Shown here piece after piece: positions 7,066 to 13,848 of a stretch of DNA of 13,848 nt; position 1 is the stretch's first letter; every line of letters starts with the position of its first letter. The notes under the pieces were generated by a model, which was given only the letters and a program-made list of their open reading frames with translations, did no database searches and was not told the origin of the DNA. Position numbers and translations under genes: made by a program. This stretch comes from Planctomycetaceae bacterium (GTDB taxonomy: Bacteria; Planctomycetota; Planctomycetia; Planctomycetales; Planctomycetaceae): the NCBI GenBank assembly GCA_023258825.1, contig JALQWE010000050.1, positions 1 through 13,848 on the forward strand, written 5' to 3'.

Positions 7066-8781
7066 GTGAATGTCAGCCGGAACACAGGAGACGAACGCCG
7101 GGGAGGCATTGTTCATACGTACCAGCAGTACGATCCTCAGGCGATTCCAGCCCCCTCCACGCCGCCGCCGGATCTTGTATCGCCCGTGTTTGAGCACATG
7201 CTGACATGGGGCTCTATGCGTGAGCTGACAGAAGAAGAATTGGCGAAGGCAATCCGGCTTGATCCCGGCCAGTTTCCCGGGCTGGGGCCAAGTCTGGAAG
7301 CTCTGAAACGCATGCTGGAGGAGCGGAAGCAGAAGATTCTCAGCACCTGGGAAACTCAGGACGTGCGGCGCAAAGCCGTGCGTCGCGTGGCCGACGCTGC
7401 AAGGGATGCAAGGCCCCCGGGGCAATTCTCCAAGCCCTTCTGGAATGCCATCAAACAGGAACAGATCTATCAGCTGGAAAACCTCTGGTACCGAGCAGAA
7501 CGTATCGCTCCGGATTTCGCTGGACGCCTGACCGGTCTGATGGAGGCCATGGGAGAAAAGTACCAGGTCGAAATGCTGGCGTCTCGATACGAGTTCACTG
7601 GCACTCGTTCCATGAAGGTCCCGCAGGCTTTGGAGATCTTTGCCGAACTTCAGAAGATCGATGAGCTTCTGAAACAACTGGAGGATGCCCAGCAGAATGC
7701 ACAACTGGCCATTATTGATCTCGAAGAACTGAGCGAATTCGCCGATCCGGAGACGATGGCCAGTCTGAATCAGTTTCAGGAGCAGATTCAGCAGCATCTG
7801 AAAAATCTGATGGAAGGACAGGGACTCACCGGAAAGAACGGTCAGATCCAACTGTCGCCTAAAGCGTGGAAGTTATTTCAGGGGCGACTGCTGCAGCGGA
7901 TCTTCAGTGACCTCAAAGCGTCCCGATCCGGACGTCATCAGGGCCCCGTGGCTGGCGACGGAGTAGTCGAACTTCAGAGGACACGGCCGTGGGAGTTTGG
8001 TGATTCGCCGTCGCAGATGGACATCCCGCAGACTTTGATCAACGCAATGCTGCGACAGGGCGACGAACGCCCGGTGCGTCTGCAGCAACGCGACATCGAG
8101 ATTCATACCACCCGCAACAACCCGAAATGTGCCACAGTCGTGCTGATGGACATGAGCGGTTCGATGCGTTACGACGGGCAGTACACCAACGTAAAACGAA
8201 TGGCTCTTGCGCTGAATGGGTTGATCACGTCGGAGTTCCCCGGAGATTTTCTGCGGTTCATTGAACTGCATACGTTTGCGAAGGTAGTGGCACCCGGGGA
8301 CCTGATTTCTCTGATGCCGAAGATCCCGACAATCACCAGTCCGGTTGTGCGGTTGCGGGCCGACATGAGTCGTGAAGATGTTTCCGAGGTCCACATTCCT
8401 CCGCATTTCACCAACATTCAGCACGGGCTACAGCTGGCACGTCAGTTTCTGTCGCTGCAGGATTCGCCCAATCGCCAGGTCATTCTGATCACCGACGGTC
8501 TGCCAACCGCGCATTTCGAAGGCAGCCTCCTGTACATGCTGTATCCGCCGGATCCAAAGACGGAAGAAGCGACCAGGCGCGAAGGCTTGCTGTGCCGCCG
8601 TGAGGGCATCACGATCAATATCTTTCTGCTGCCCAGCTGGTCGCAGTCTCAGGAAGACGTCCAGTTTGCTCATCGGCTGGCAGAAAGTACCGGCGGGCGA
8701 GTCTTCTTCACAGCCGGGAAGGATCTGGATCGCTACGTCGTCTGGGACTATGTCAGTCATCGTCGCGAAATCATTGGCTAA
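7066..8781 (+). CDS. VWA (von Willebrand factor type A) domain protein with complete MIDAS
   Basis: The protein has about 571 residues from GTG 7066. Residues 355-555 form a VWA domain with a full metal-ion-dependent adhesion site: DMSGS (D362, S364, S366), T449 in FTNIQHGL and D477 in ITDGLPT. The N-terminal half is soluble and helical, starting with a proline-rich stretch and including a glutamine/leucine-rich, probably coiled-coil part near 194-251. There is no signal peptide or membrane segment, so it acts in the cytoplasm. Bacterial VWA proteins of this build usually work with a MoxR- or ChlI-type AAA+ ATPase to remodel proteins or insert metal, but no such ATPase is in the window. GTG 7066 is preferred because AAGGAA lies about ten bases upstream; an in-frame GTG at 7021 would add 15 residues. 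It is divergent from hemD. Its specific function is unknown. Confidence 0.85.
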   Translation: MNVSRNTGDERRGGIVHTYQQYDPQAIPAPSTPPPDLVSPVFEHMLTWGSMRELTEEELAKAIRLDPGQFPGLGPSLEALKRMLEERKQKILSTWETQDVRRKAVRRVADAARDARPPGQFSKPFWNAIKQEQIYQLENLWYRAERIAPDFAGRLTGLMEAMGEKYQVEMLASRYEFTGTRSMKVPQALEIFAELQKIDELLKQLEDAQQNAQLAIIDLEELSEFADPETMASLNQFQEQIQQHLKNLMEGQGLTGKNGQIQLSPKAWKLFQGRLLQRIFSDLKASRSGRHQGPVAGDGVVELQRTRPWEFGDSPSQMDIPQTLINAMLRQGDERPVRLQQRDIEIHTTRNNPKCATVVLMDMSGSMRYDGQYTNVKRMALALNGLITSEFPGDFLRFIELHTFAKVVAPGDLISLMPKIPTITSPVVRLRADMSREDVSEVHIPPHFTNIQHGLQLARQFLSLQDSPNRQVILITDGLPTAHFEGSLLYMLYPPDPKTEEATRREGLLCRREGITINIFLLPSWSQSQEDVQFAHRLAESTGGRVFFTAGKDLDRYVVWDYVSHRREIIG

Positions 8782-8858
8782 GCGATACCGCCCGCCTTGT
8801 ACGCAACAAGCGTCCGACTGCAACCGCTCTGCTGCCTGACGTCGCTGCGTTCGAGCTG

Positions 8859-9659
8859 CTAACGTGACATCCACTCGGGGGGCGGATCCGGTTGCTGCCA
8901 GACACTCATCCCGCCATCGACCAGCAGCATCTGGCCATGGATGTGTTCCGCCGCGTCGCTCAGCAGAAAGACGGCCGTGCCTCCGCAGACCTCTGCACCG
9001 GGAACGACGCCATTGGGAGTGTGAAGTTCCATCCAGCGACGGATGCGATCATCCTTTAACGCAGGCTCGGTCAGAGGTGTCCGGAAGAGTCCCGGGGCCA
9101 TGCCATTGACACGAATTCCATGGGGGGCCAGTGAAACACACAGGGAGCGTACCATGGCATCAATCGCCCCTTTTGATGTATCGTAGGCCACGTGAACCGG
9201 CTCGGAAAGCCGACCGTTGATCGACCCTGTCATGAGAATGCGTCCACGGACTCCCTCAGCCATCCAGCGTTTCGCAAAATACTGAACGAGCACGTACTGG
9301 GAATAGACATTCAGCTTCATCGTCCGATCGAAAACCTCAAATGGCATTTCGAGGAACGGTTCGTCGATGAACGTGCCCGCATTGCACACCAGAGTGTCGA
9401 TCCCGGGACAACAATTGACAGCAGCCTCTGCCACGCCCACGGGGCCACCTGGCATCGGATCCGCCAGATTGCCGATCACCAGAGGCGCGGGGACACCCGC
9501 TTTCCCGCAACGCTGAATCGCGGCCTCGGCTCGGGCATCAAGCGTCAGACCATGCAGGACCACATCCGCCCCGGATTGGCTCAGAGCGGCTGCGATCTCC
9601 AGCCCCACTCCCTGGGTGCTTCCCGTAATCAATGCCTTTCGACCAGCCAACTGCAGCAT
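8859..9659 (-). CDS. SDR-family NAD(P)-dependent oxidoreductase
   Basis: This is a classical short-chain dehydrogenase/reductase of 266 residues. Visible motifs are the nucleotide-binding TGSTQGVG (12-19), NAG (93-95), the structural N117, the catalytic S146 with Y159 and K163 (YDTSK), and PG after the active site (189-190). The C-terminal half ends in the usual GQMLLVDGGMSVW, followed by an unusual proline-rich tail (QQPDPPPEW). No acidic residue follows the second strand, where NAD-preferring members usually have an aspartate, so NADP is possible. Substrate cannot be read from sequence; sugar, polyol or 3-oxoacyl compounds are all common for the class. It lies 264 bases downstream of the UxaE-like gene on the same strand, so a role in sugar-acid metabolism is possible. 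It converges with the VWA gene. Confidence 0.92.
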   Translation of the reverse strand: MLQLAGRKALITGSTQGVGLEIAAALSQSGADVVLHGLTLDARAEAAIQRCGKAGVPAPLVIGNLADPMPGGPVGVAEAAVNCCPGIDTLVCNAGTFIDEPFLEMPFEVFDRTMKLNVYSQYVLVQYFAKRWMAEGVRGRILMTGSINGRLSEPVHVAYDTSKGAIDAMVRSLCVSLAPHGIRVNGMAPGLFRTPLTEPALKDDRIRRWMELHTPNGVVPGAEVCGGTAVFLLSDAAEHIHGQMLLVDGGMSVWQQPDPPPEWMSR

Positions 9660-9923
9660 GCTTCTGCCCAGCCCCTTCTCTGCGTGCTCCGCGTTTACCT
9701 GTTGATCTGTTCACAATCCTGCACTAGCCTCATGTTGCGGCCACTCAGCAGAAACGGTCTCGCGTCCGGCTCAGTCTGGGCTGGTGGTGGTCTCAATCCC
9801 GCGATCACCCGGTAATCGACTCGCAGCTGCCGTCGAGGGTTGACAACTGCTCGACCCGTTACCGTTTGCCGCTTACGGCAGTCTCCTGAACGAATGCCGT
9901 TCCGTTGTGCGTACGCTGAACCT

Positions 9924-11198
9924 TCAGAAGCCGGCCTTCAGTGGTCGCAGGTGTCGACCAAAGTGGTCCGCGAGAACTTCTGCATAGGTGTCCGGATGGG
10001 ACAGCAGAATCGAGCGAATCGCCGGGCCGAATTCGGCGTGCGTGAGCGTGGAACCGAATGTGCAGTGCAGAATCTGCCGCCCCGGTTTGGTAAAGCCCAC
10101 ACCTTCCGGGACTTCCTCCCACAGCTCAAGGTATTCCCGCTCCAGGTCTCGTACCGAGGAAATGAGTTCTGGTGCCGGAACACCTGCTACCGTGGCCGAC
10201 ACATGATAGGTGGCTTTGTCGACGTCGTATCGGCCACGGGCAAAGTTGACGATCGCCCGGAAAAGCGCTTCGTCGTGACGAGCCACAACGCGCAGGGCCT
10301 CAAGATAACTGGTTCCCGCGGTCTTTACGTGAAACTGGCCATGAGTCGCACGGCTCAGAAGGCTGTACATGGAGAGCTTATCAGAACCTGAGTGCAGACT
10401 GAGTTTGTAGGGGCCGACCATTTTCGCAATGGCCGCATGATTCGCGAGCGATGCTTCGAGGTCCGTCAGGCCACCGCGAAAATCCACTCCCTTTTCGAAG
10501 TCGCCGATGAAACGCGGTGCCAGACTGACCAGCGGCATGCCGGCCTCCAGGCACTGCTCGGCAATGATCAGATGTTCTGCGAGTGTCGTTGGCTGGTCCG
10601 TCTCATCCACGGACAATTCGATTTCATAATCTCGCCCAGCCTGCTCATGAACATGACGGATGTGATCGGCAAGTTTTACAGCATGCTGAATGGCCGCGCC
10701 GTACTTGACCGCAGCCCGCATACACGCCTGCTCATCCAGATCAATCTGAGTCCCGTTGGCCAGTCGAACGCGACGACCCGTGTACTTTTCAAACCACGGG
10801 GCAGATTCTCTTGCGGCTGCAAATCGGGTTCGCAGCGTCCCTTCGTCGTAGTTGTCTGCCTGCTGGTCCACCGCCCCCGAGGGGTCAATGGTAAAAAAAG
10901 TGAATCCCGCGGCCGCGGTGACGTTCACATCGTCCGGTGTTTTCAGGTGGTCGGCATCCGCGCCGGTCACGTCGGTCCAGCCCGCTTCGGCCGCTCCACG
11001 CAAAGCATCCTCCATCACCTGCACCGGCGTACGCTGCGTCCGCGCCATCTCCCGGATCGACTGCTGCGGAAAAATCGGCTGGATGCCCGCACCATCCTGA
11101 CGCATCGCCGCGACATGTCCCGGTGTTGCCAGTCCCGTCCGATCACCAAAACCAAAGCTCGGATTCAATCCCAGAGTTCTGCATTGAGGAAAATTCAC
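9924..11198 (-). CDS. uxaE: Tagaturonate epimerase family protein (UxaE-like)
   Basis: UxaE proteins interconvert D-tagaturonate and D-fructuronate by C4 epimerisation in galacturonate catabolism. This 424-residue protein has the features I associate with the family: an N-terminal PSFGFGDRTGLATPGH (13-28), GADADHLKT (79-87), FFTIDPSGAVDQQAD (101-115), a central YEIELSVDET (191-200), LSLHSGSDKLSMY (266-278) and HVKTAGTSYLEALR (290-303). Conserved histidines, aspartates and glutamates suit a metal-dependent TIM-barrel epimerase. There is no signal peptide. The GTG start at 11198 is strongly supported by AGAAGGA six bases upstream. No uxaC, kdgK or uronate transporter is in the window, so its substrate could differ from tagaturonate. 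The family name comes from memory of motifs; the exact reaction is inferred. Confidence 0.75.
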   Translation of the reverse strand: MNFPQCRTLGLNPSFGFGDRTGLATPGHVAAMRQDGAGIQPIFPQQSIREMARTQRTPVQVMEDALRGAAEAGWTDVTGADADHLKTPDDVNVTAAAGFTFFTIDPSGAVDQQADNYDEGTLRTRFAAARESAPWFEKYTGRRVRLANGTQIDLDEQACMRAAVKYGAAIQHAVKLADHIRHVHEQAGRDYEIELSVDETDQPTTLAEHLIIAEQCLEAGMPLVSLAPRFIGDFEKGVDFRGGLTDLEASLANHAAIAKMVGPYKLSLHSGSDKLSMYSLLSRATHGQFHVKTAGTSYLEALRVVARHDEALFRAIVNFARGRYDVDKATYHVSATVAGVPAPELISSVRDLEREYLELWEEVPEGVGFTKPGRQILHCTFGSTLTHAEFGPAIRSILLSHPDTYAEVLADHFGRHLRPLKAGF

Positions 11199-11204
11199 AA
11201 TTAA

Positions 11205-11211
11205 TCCTTCT
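11205..11211 (-). promoter_or_regulatory. Ribosome-binding site fixing the GTG start of the UxaE-like gene
   Basis: Read on the minus strand, AGAAGGA is followed by six A/T bases and then GTG. This is the clearest Shine-Dalgarno site in the window and decides the start at 11198, for which no upstream ATG exists. Confidence 0.6.
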
Positions 11212-11281
11212 GTTCACTTTCAACGATGTTACTTCGATTCTGTACTTTTTTTGCCAGCGGACATTGTGGAGGGGAACTAAT

Positions 11282-11321
11282 CCCGGAGACCTGCAGGCTT
11301 CGTGCAGCGGTTACCTCCGGG
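11282..11321 (-). terminator. Hairpin between the DJ-1/PfpI gene and the UxaE-like gene
   Basis: CCCGGAG (11282-11288) pairs with CTCCGGG (11315-11321), and inside it CTGCA pairs with TGCAG around a GGCTTCG loop. The structure lies 27 bases after the end of the DJ-1/PfpI gene and about 85 bases before the UxaE-like start. It could stop transcription of the former or act as a leader structure of the latter. There is no strong T run after it on the minus strand. Confidence 0.35.
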
Positions 11322-11347
11322 TTCGTTCCGCATGTCTGGTGACAGCC

Positions 11348-11872
11348 TCAGCCCTTGCAGACCCGAATGATCTCTCTGCAGAAGTCCGGAAGATCGTCGG
11401 GGCGACGACTGCTGACAAAATGTCGGTCCACGACAACCGAACGGTCTTCAAATAAAGCTCCAGCGTTCACCAGGTCATCGCGAATTCCGGGTGATCCGGT
11501 CACCTTAACGCCCCGATAGACACCTGCCGAAATCGGAATCCAGCCGCCATGACAAATTGCCGCAACAAGTTTTCCGGAGTCAGCGAATTCCCGCGTTAAC
11601 CGCAAAACGTCCGGATCTCGTCGCAGCTTGTCCGGCATCCAGCCACCGGCGCAAATCAGGCCGTCATAACCAGGCGAAGTGACTTCGCTGATCGACAAAT
11701 CTGCAACGCACGGGTAGCCATGCTTGCCGGAATACTTCTTCCCGGCATCCTGCGCGGCCACGTCAAACTCCGCCCCCGCCTCGATCAACCGCAGCTTCGG
11801 ATACCACAGTTCGAGGTCTTCGTAATCTTCACCGACAAAACACAGGAACCGTTTGCCTGCCAACTCGCTCAT
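11348..11872 (-). CDS. DJ-1/PfpI family protein (type 1 glutamine amidotransferase-like)
   Basis: The 174-residue protein belongs to the DJ-1/PfpI superfamily, whose members include stress-linked glyoxalase- or hydrolase-like enzymes such as YhbO and PfpI. Seen here are an acidic start FVGEDYEDLELWYP (12-25), the strand GLICAGGW (71-78), and the nucleophile elbow AICHGGWIPISAG (105-117) with C107 followed by H108. The end SSRRPDDLPDFCREII (154-169) is characteristic of the PfpI/YhbO branch. In many relatives the residue after CHG is proline; here it is glycine. Length is normal for a single-domain cytoplasmic member. The ATG at 11872 begins directly before the first strand. It lies between the DinB-family gene and the UxaE-like gene, with gaps of about 256 and 149 bases, so it may have its own promoter. 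Exact chemistry is not assigned. Confidence 0.9.
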   Translation of the reverse strand: MSELAGKRFLCFVGEDYEDLELWYPKLRLIEAGAEFDVAAQDAGKKYSGKHGYPCVADLSISEVTSPGYDGLICAGGWMPDKLRRDPDVLRLTREFADSGKLVAAICHGGWIPISAGVYRGVKVTGSPGIRDDLVNAGALFEDRSVVVDRHFVSSRRPDDLPDFCREIIRVCKG

Positions 11873-12121
11873 GAACCATGACTTTCAGAAAATACCAGGA
11901 ACCTCAGGATTGGTGTCGATCACCCTATCAGCGCCATCGGCCCGTTACAATTCAGGAATCCCCTCTGTCACGTGCCTTTTCGTGTCCGGTAGAAATTGGT
12001 GGCCCCGATCACTGTGTCCGTCACTGGGGCCCGAACGAACGCTTCAAATCCTGCCGATCTGTGAATCAGCAGTTCCAGGCTGAGCAATTTGCTGCCTTGT
12101 ACCTTTCTCAACTTGACGTCG

Positions 12122-12146
12122 CTGAATCCTAACGCACAGGATTCAG
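12122..12146 (-). terminator. Inverted repeat overlapping the stop of the DinB-family gene
   Basis: CTGAATCCT (12122-12130) and its exact reverse complement AGGATTCAG (12138-12146) flank a seven-base loop. The repeat spans the stop codon of the DinB-family gene (12129-12131). Position suits a transcription stop or a 3'-end stabilising structure; no T run follows on the minus strand. Confidence 0.35.
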
Positions 12147-12632
12147 TCCTAACAGGCGTCGCAGCAAGCCAATCTGCCCGGCGTGAATCATCTCGTGGTG
12201 TGAGCAGAACAGCAGACATCCCAGCTTGTTGGGATACACGGCATAGGGTGGATCGACAGGTTCCGAAAGCAGCGATTCCTGATACCCCGATAACTCCAGC
12301 AGAGACTGCTCATTCACTCGATCAAACACCTGCCGGATTTCCGCGACTGAGGGATTTCGTGCAGGATCAGCATCGGGAGCTGTTCCCCGACTGAATTTCT
12401 TGCGAAATGTGGATGACATCAGATCCGGATCCGCGTCAGCACGACCACGAATTCGAAACAGACACAAGCCATACTGTGCCATCGCCAGATGGCCCACCTG
12501 CCATGCCACGTGCGTCGTAGCGCCGGCCGGTTGCAGGAACCACTGTTCCTCTGGAATCTCCGCCAGCAGCGACTGGGTGTATTCGCGGGCAAATCGAATC
12601 TGGGCAATCGCCAGTGTCAGCTCTGTGCTCAT
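12129..12632 (-). CDS. DinB-family (four-helix bundle, putative metal-binding) protein
   Basis: DinB/YfiT-like proteins are small four-helix bundles that bind a divalent metal through three histidines; some are thiol-dependent S-transferases and most are uncharacterised. Counted from the chosen start, HVAWQVGHLA (41-50) supplies the first histidine (H48), and HHEMIHAGQIGLLRRLLG (145-162) supplies the pair H146/H150. The helical N-terminus (IRFAREYTQSLLAEIPEEQW) is typical. The ATG at 12632 is preferred because GGAGAAG lies 9-15 bases upstream; an in-frame ATG at 12650 would add six residues without such a site. The protein then has 167 residues, normal for the family. No signal peptide. Its upstream neighbour on the other strand is the PEP-CTERM gene, and the function is unknown. 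Confidence 0.88.
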   Translation of the reverse strand: MSTELTLAIAQIRFAREYTQSLLAEIPEEQWFLQPAGATTHVAWQVGHLAMAQYGLCLFRIRGRADADPDLMSSTFRKKFSRGTAPDADPARNPSVAEIRQVFDRVNEQSLLELSGYQESLLSEPVDPPYAVYPNKLGCLLFCSHHEMIHAGQIGLLRRLLGLNPVR

Positions 12633-13142
12633 CTTTGTGAACTTCTCCATCGGTTATGGACTTGTCTGCTCCAGTCCTGTTGCAGGCGGAGCACTGGTTG
12701 TTGTGCAAGCCGTTCCGGCGGTCCCGGACCAGTCTCATAAGAAAGTCTGGTGGCCAGTCCGGCTGATCGCCAGTTGCACCGCGGCAAACTTGTACAGTTG
12801 ATGTGCTGAAGAAAGAAGCTTGCCGACGCCTGAAGATCCCAGAGGTTATGGGCTGTCACTGTTGTCCAGTCCCACCACATTCGGACAACCGGTAGCAACC
12901 GCAATGGCTGAAAAATCGCTGTAATCATCGTGTGGCAGAAGCACGACATCCCTCGAGTTTTGAGGTTTTTTCTGCATCTACCGCATGTGCATTTCAGGCA
13001 ACATGGCAAATCTTTGTTTTCCGGGAAAGAACGATTGTTTACCTGAGACACCTGGGCAGAATCCCATCTGACGTATTCCCTGCTACAGGACGTGCAGGTG
13101 GTCGTGTTTCCCGATCCTCCCTATTTTCCGGACGCAAACCCC
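12633..13142. other. Divergent intergenic region between the DinB-family gene and the PEP-CTERM gene
   Basis: About 510 bases without a recognisable gene. Open frames that cross it on either strand (for example minus 12629-13051, rich in C, R and W) match no family I know and look like non-coding sequence. On the plus strand CCTC (12951-12954) and GAGG (12962-12965) flank a seven-base loop and are followed by six T (12966-12971), a weak terminator-like element with no gene in front of it. Promoters for both flanking genes should lie here, but none could be chosen with confidence. Confidence 0.5.
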
Positions 13143-13748
13143 ATGCGATTCATTCTTCTATCGGCACTTGTGGCATTCGCCGTTTCAAATTCGACAGCTC
13201 TCGCAGACTACATGATCGGATCCGTAGCGTTCAATTCCTCCAGAACGCCCGGCACCGGTTCTCTGAACCAATCCATCACGTTTTCCAACGTCGCGTCGAA
13301 TCTTGATGTCAGTGGCGACTTCACGGGACTTCCTGTCGGCACCGCGTGGGGCGGATTTACACTGGCGGCAGCCGACAGCACCGGTCAGGTCATCAATATC
13401 TCCAGCGCTGGCTTTGGCCTGTTTTCCGGAATTGTCACCGCCGATTCCACTGAATACAAGTTCGGTGGGCAGTACTTTAGAAACGTGACGATCAATGGCT
13501 CGTGGACTCCAGGGAATCTCAGTTTCTTCTCCAGTTACTTGCAACCGCACATGGCGGACATCGCGATTTCCTTCAATCGCCTCAGCTCCGCAACTTCGGC
13601 CCTGAACAGTGCCATTACCTTTCAGGCATACGGAATGGCTCCCGTTCCCGAGCCTTCCACCTTTGCAGTCATGGGCACGGCTCTGGTCGGTCTGGTCTGG
13701 ATGCGTCGCAGGCGAATGGCAGCAAAACCAGCGACAGAGCAGCCGTAG
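13143..13748 (+). CDS. Exported PEP-CTERM sorting-domain protein
   Basis: This is a 201-residue secreted protein carrying a C-terminal PEP-CTERM signal. Such tails are recognised and cut by an exosortase, and the proteins end up on the surface or in extracellular matrix. A signal peptide (MRFILLSALVAFAVSNSTAL, cleavage probably after the ALA at 19-21) comes first. A Ser/Thr/Gly/Asn-rich, cysteine-free body follows (25-165), likely beta-stranded. The tail is VPEPS (168-172), a hydrophobic segment TFAVMGTALVGLVWM (173-187) and a basic RRRR (188-191). The frame extends back to a GTG at 13092, but ATG 13143 starts exactly at the signal peptide. The body resembles no domain I can name. No exosortase is in the window. 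A strong terminator follows, so it is probably a single-gene unit on this side. Confidence 0.9.
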   Translation: MRFILLSALVAFAVSNSTALADYMIGSVAFNSSRTPGTGSLNQSITFSNVASNLDVSGDFTGLPVGTAWGGFTLAAADSTGQVINISSAGFGLFSGIVTADSTEYKFGGQYFRNVTINGSWTPGNLSFFSSYLQPHMADIAISFNRLSSATSALNSAITFQAYGMAPVPEPSTFAVMGTALVGLVWMRRRRMAAKPATEQP

Positions 13749-13783
13749 GTCTGATCACGGCCACAACACGAATGGTTCCCTGC

Positions 13784-13810
13784 GAAAAGGACGGCTTTGC
13801 CGTCCTTTTC
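13784..13810 (+). terminator. Intrinsic terminator of the PEP-CTERM gene
   Basis: GAAAAGGACGGC (13784-13795), a TTT loop and GCCGTCCTTTTC (13799-13810) form a perfect 12-bp stem, followed by TGTTT. The stem's own base is A/T-rich, so it can work in both directions. It lies 36 bases after the stop codon. Confidence 0.85.
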
Positions 13811-13848
13811 TGTTTGCGCTTCACTGAAGGATATTTTTGCCGGAGTCG

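Noticed and set aside
6715..7851. Minus-strand frame of 378 codons opposite the VWA gene
   Set aside because: It is a by-product of the Gln/Leu/Glu-rich coding of the VWA protein and matches no family.
10392..11204. Plus-strand frame of 270 codons opposite the UxaE-like gene
   Set aside because: Composition is unlike a real protein, and the minus-strand frame has family motifs and a strong ribosome-binding site.
12001..12031. GGCCCC ... GGGGCC inverted repeat between the DJ-1/PfpI and DinB-family genes
   Set aside because: Only six pairs around a 19-base loop with no T run; not a convincing terminator or operator.
11968..12219. Possible small minus-strand gene between the DJ-1/PfpI and DinB-family genes
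   Set aside because: It overlaps the end of the DinB-family gene and has no motif or ribosome-binding site.
13002..13020. TGGCA ... TTTGTT resembling a sigma-54 promoter upstream of the PEP-CTERM gene
   Set aside because: The GG-to-GC spacing rule is not met and the -12 GC is missing.

Overview
The window reads as an ordinary stretch of chromosome from a free-living, aerobic Gram-negative bacterium, most likely a member of the Planctomycetota. This is inferred from moderately high GC, a small exported PEP-CTERM protein, a secreted PQQ-type sugar dehydrogenase, single biosynthetic genes (hisB, hemD, xseB) scattered instead of in their classical operons, and frequent strand switching. No tRNA, rRNA, CRISPR array, insertion sequence or phage gene is visible.

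Layout. 1-1851 (+): the end of a 2-oxo acid dehydrogenase E1 beta gene, with an apparent frameshift in its last quarter, then the matching E2 acyltransferase. The E2 has one lipoyl domain but two consecutive E1/E3-binding domains. A perfect 12-bp hairpin separates it from the next, oppositely oriented block. 1989-4811 (-): an exported PQQ-dependent sugar dehydrogenase, an orphan exonuclease VII small subunit (xseB) with an acidic tail, and an unrecognised multi-pass membrane protein. 5040-5633 (+): hisB. 5888-6718 (-): hemD (uroporphyrinogen-III synthase). 7066-8781 (+): a large von Willebrand A protein with a complete MIDAS motif, divergent from hemD. 8859-12632 (-): an SDR oxidoreductase, a UxaE-type tagaturonate epimerase family protein, a DJ-1/PfpI protein and a DinB-family protein, separated by gaps of 149-264 bases and so probably not one tight operon. 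13143-13748 (+): a PEP-CTERM protein followed by a strong intrinsic terminator.

How the genes fit together. E1 beta and E2 belong to one oxidative decarboxylation complex (pyruvate dehydrogenase or a relative). The SDR and the UxaE-like epimerase could together handle uronates or other sugar acids, in line with a polysaccharide-degrading lifestyle, but that is inference. The other genes look like independent housekeeping or lineage-specific genes.

I do not see a clear new multi-gene system. The points most worth a second look are the E1 beta frameshift at a short direct repeat, the tandem binding domains of the E2, the VWA protein without an ATPase partner, and the UxaE/SDR neighbourhood. 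Starts were chosen by reading ribosome-binding sites and family conservation by eye; several are GTG or uncertain.
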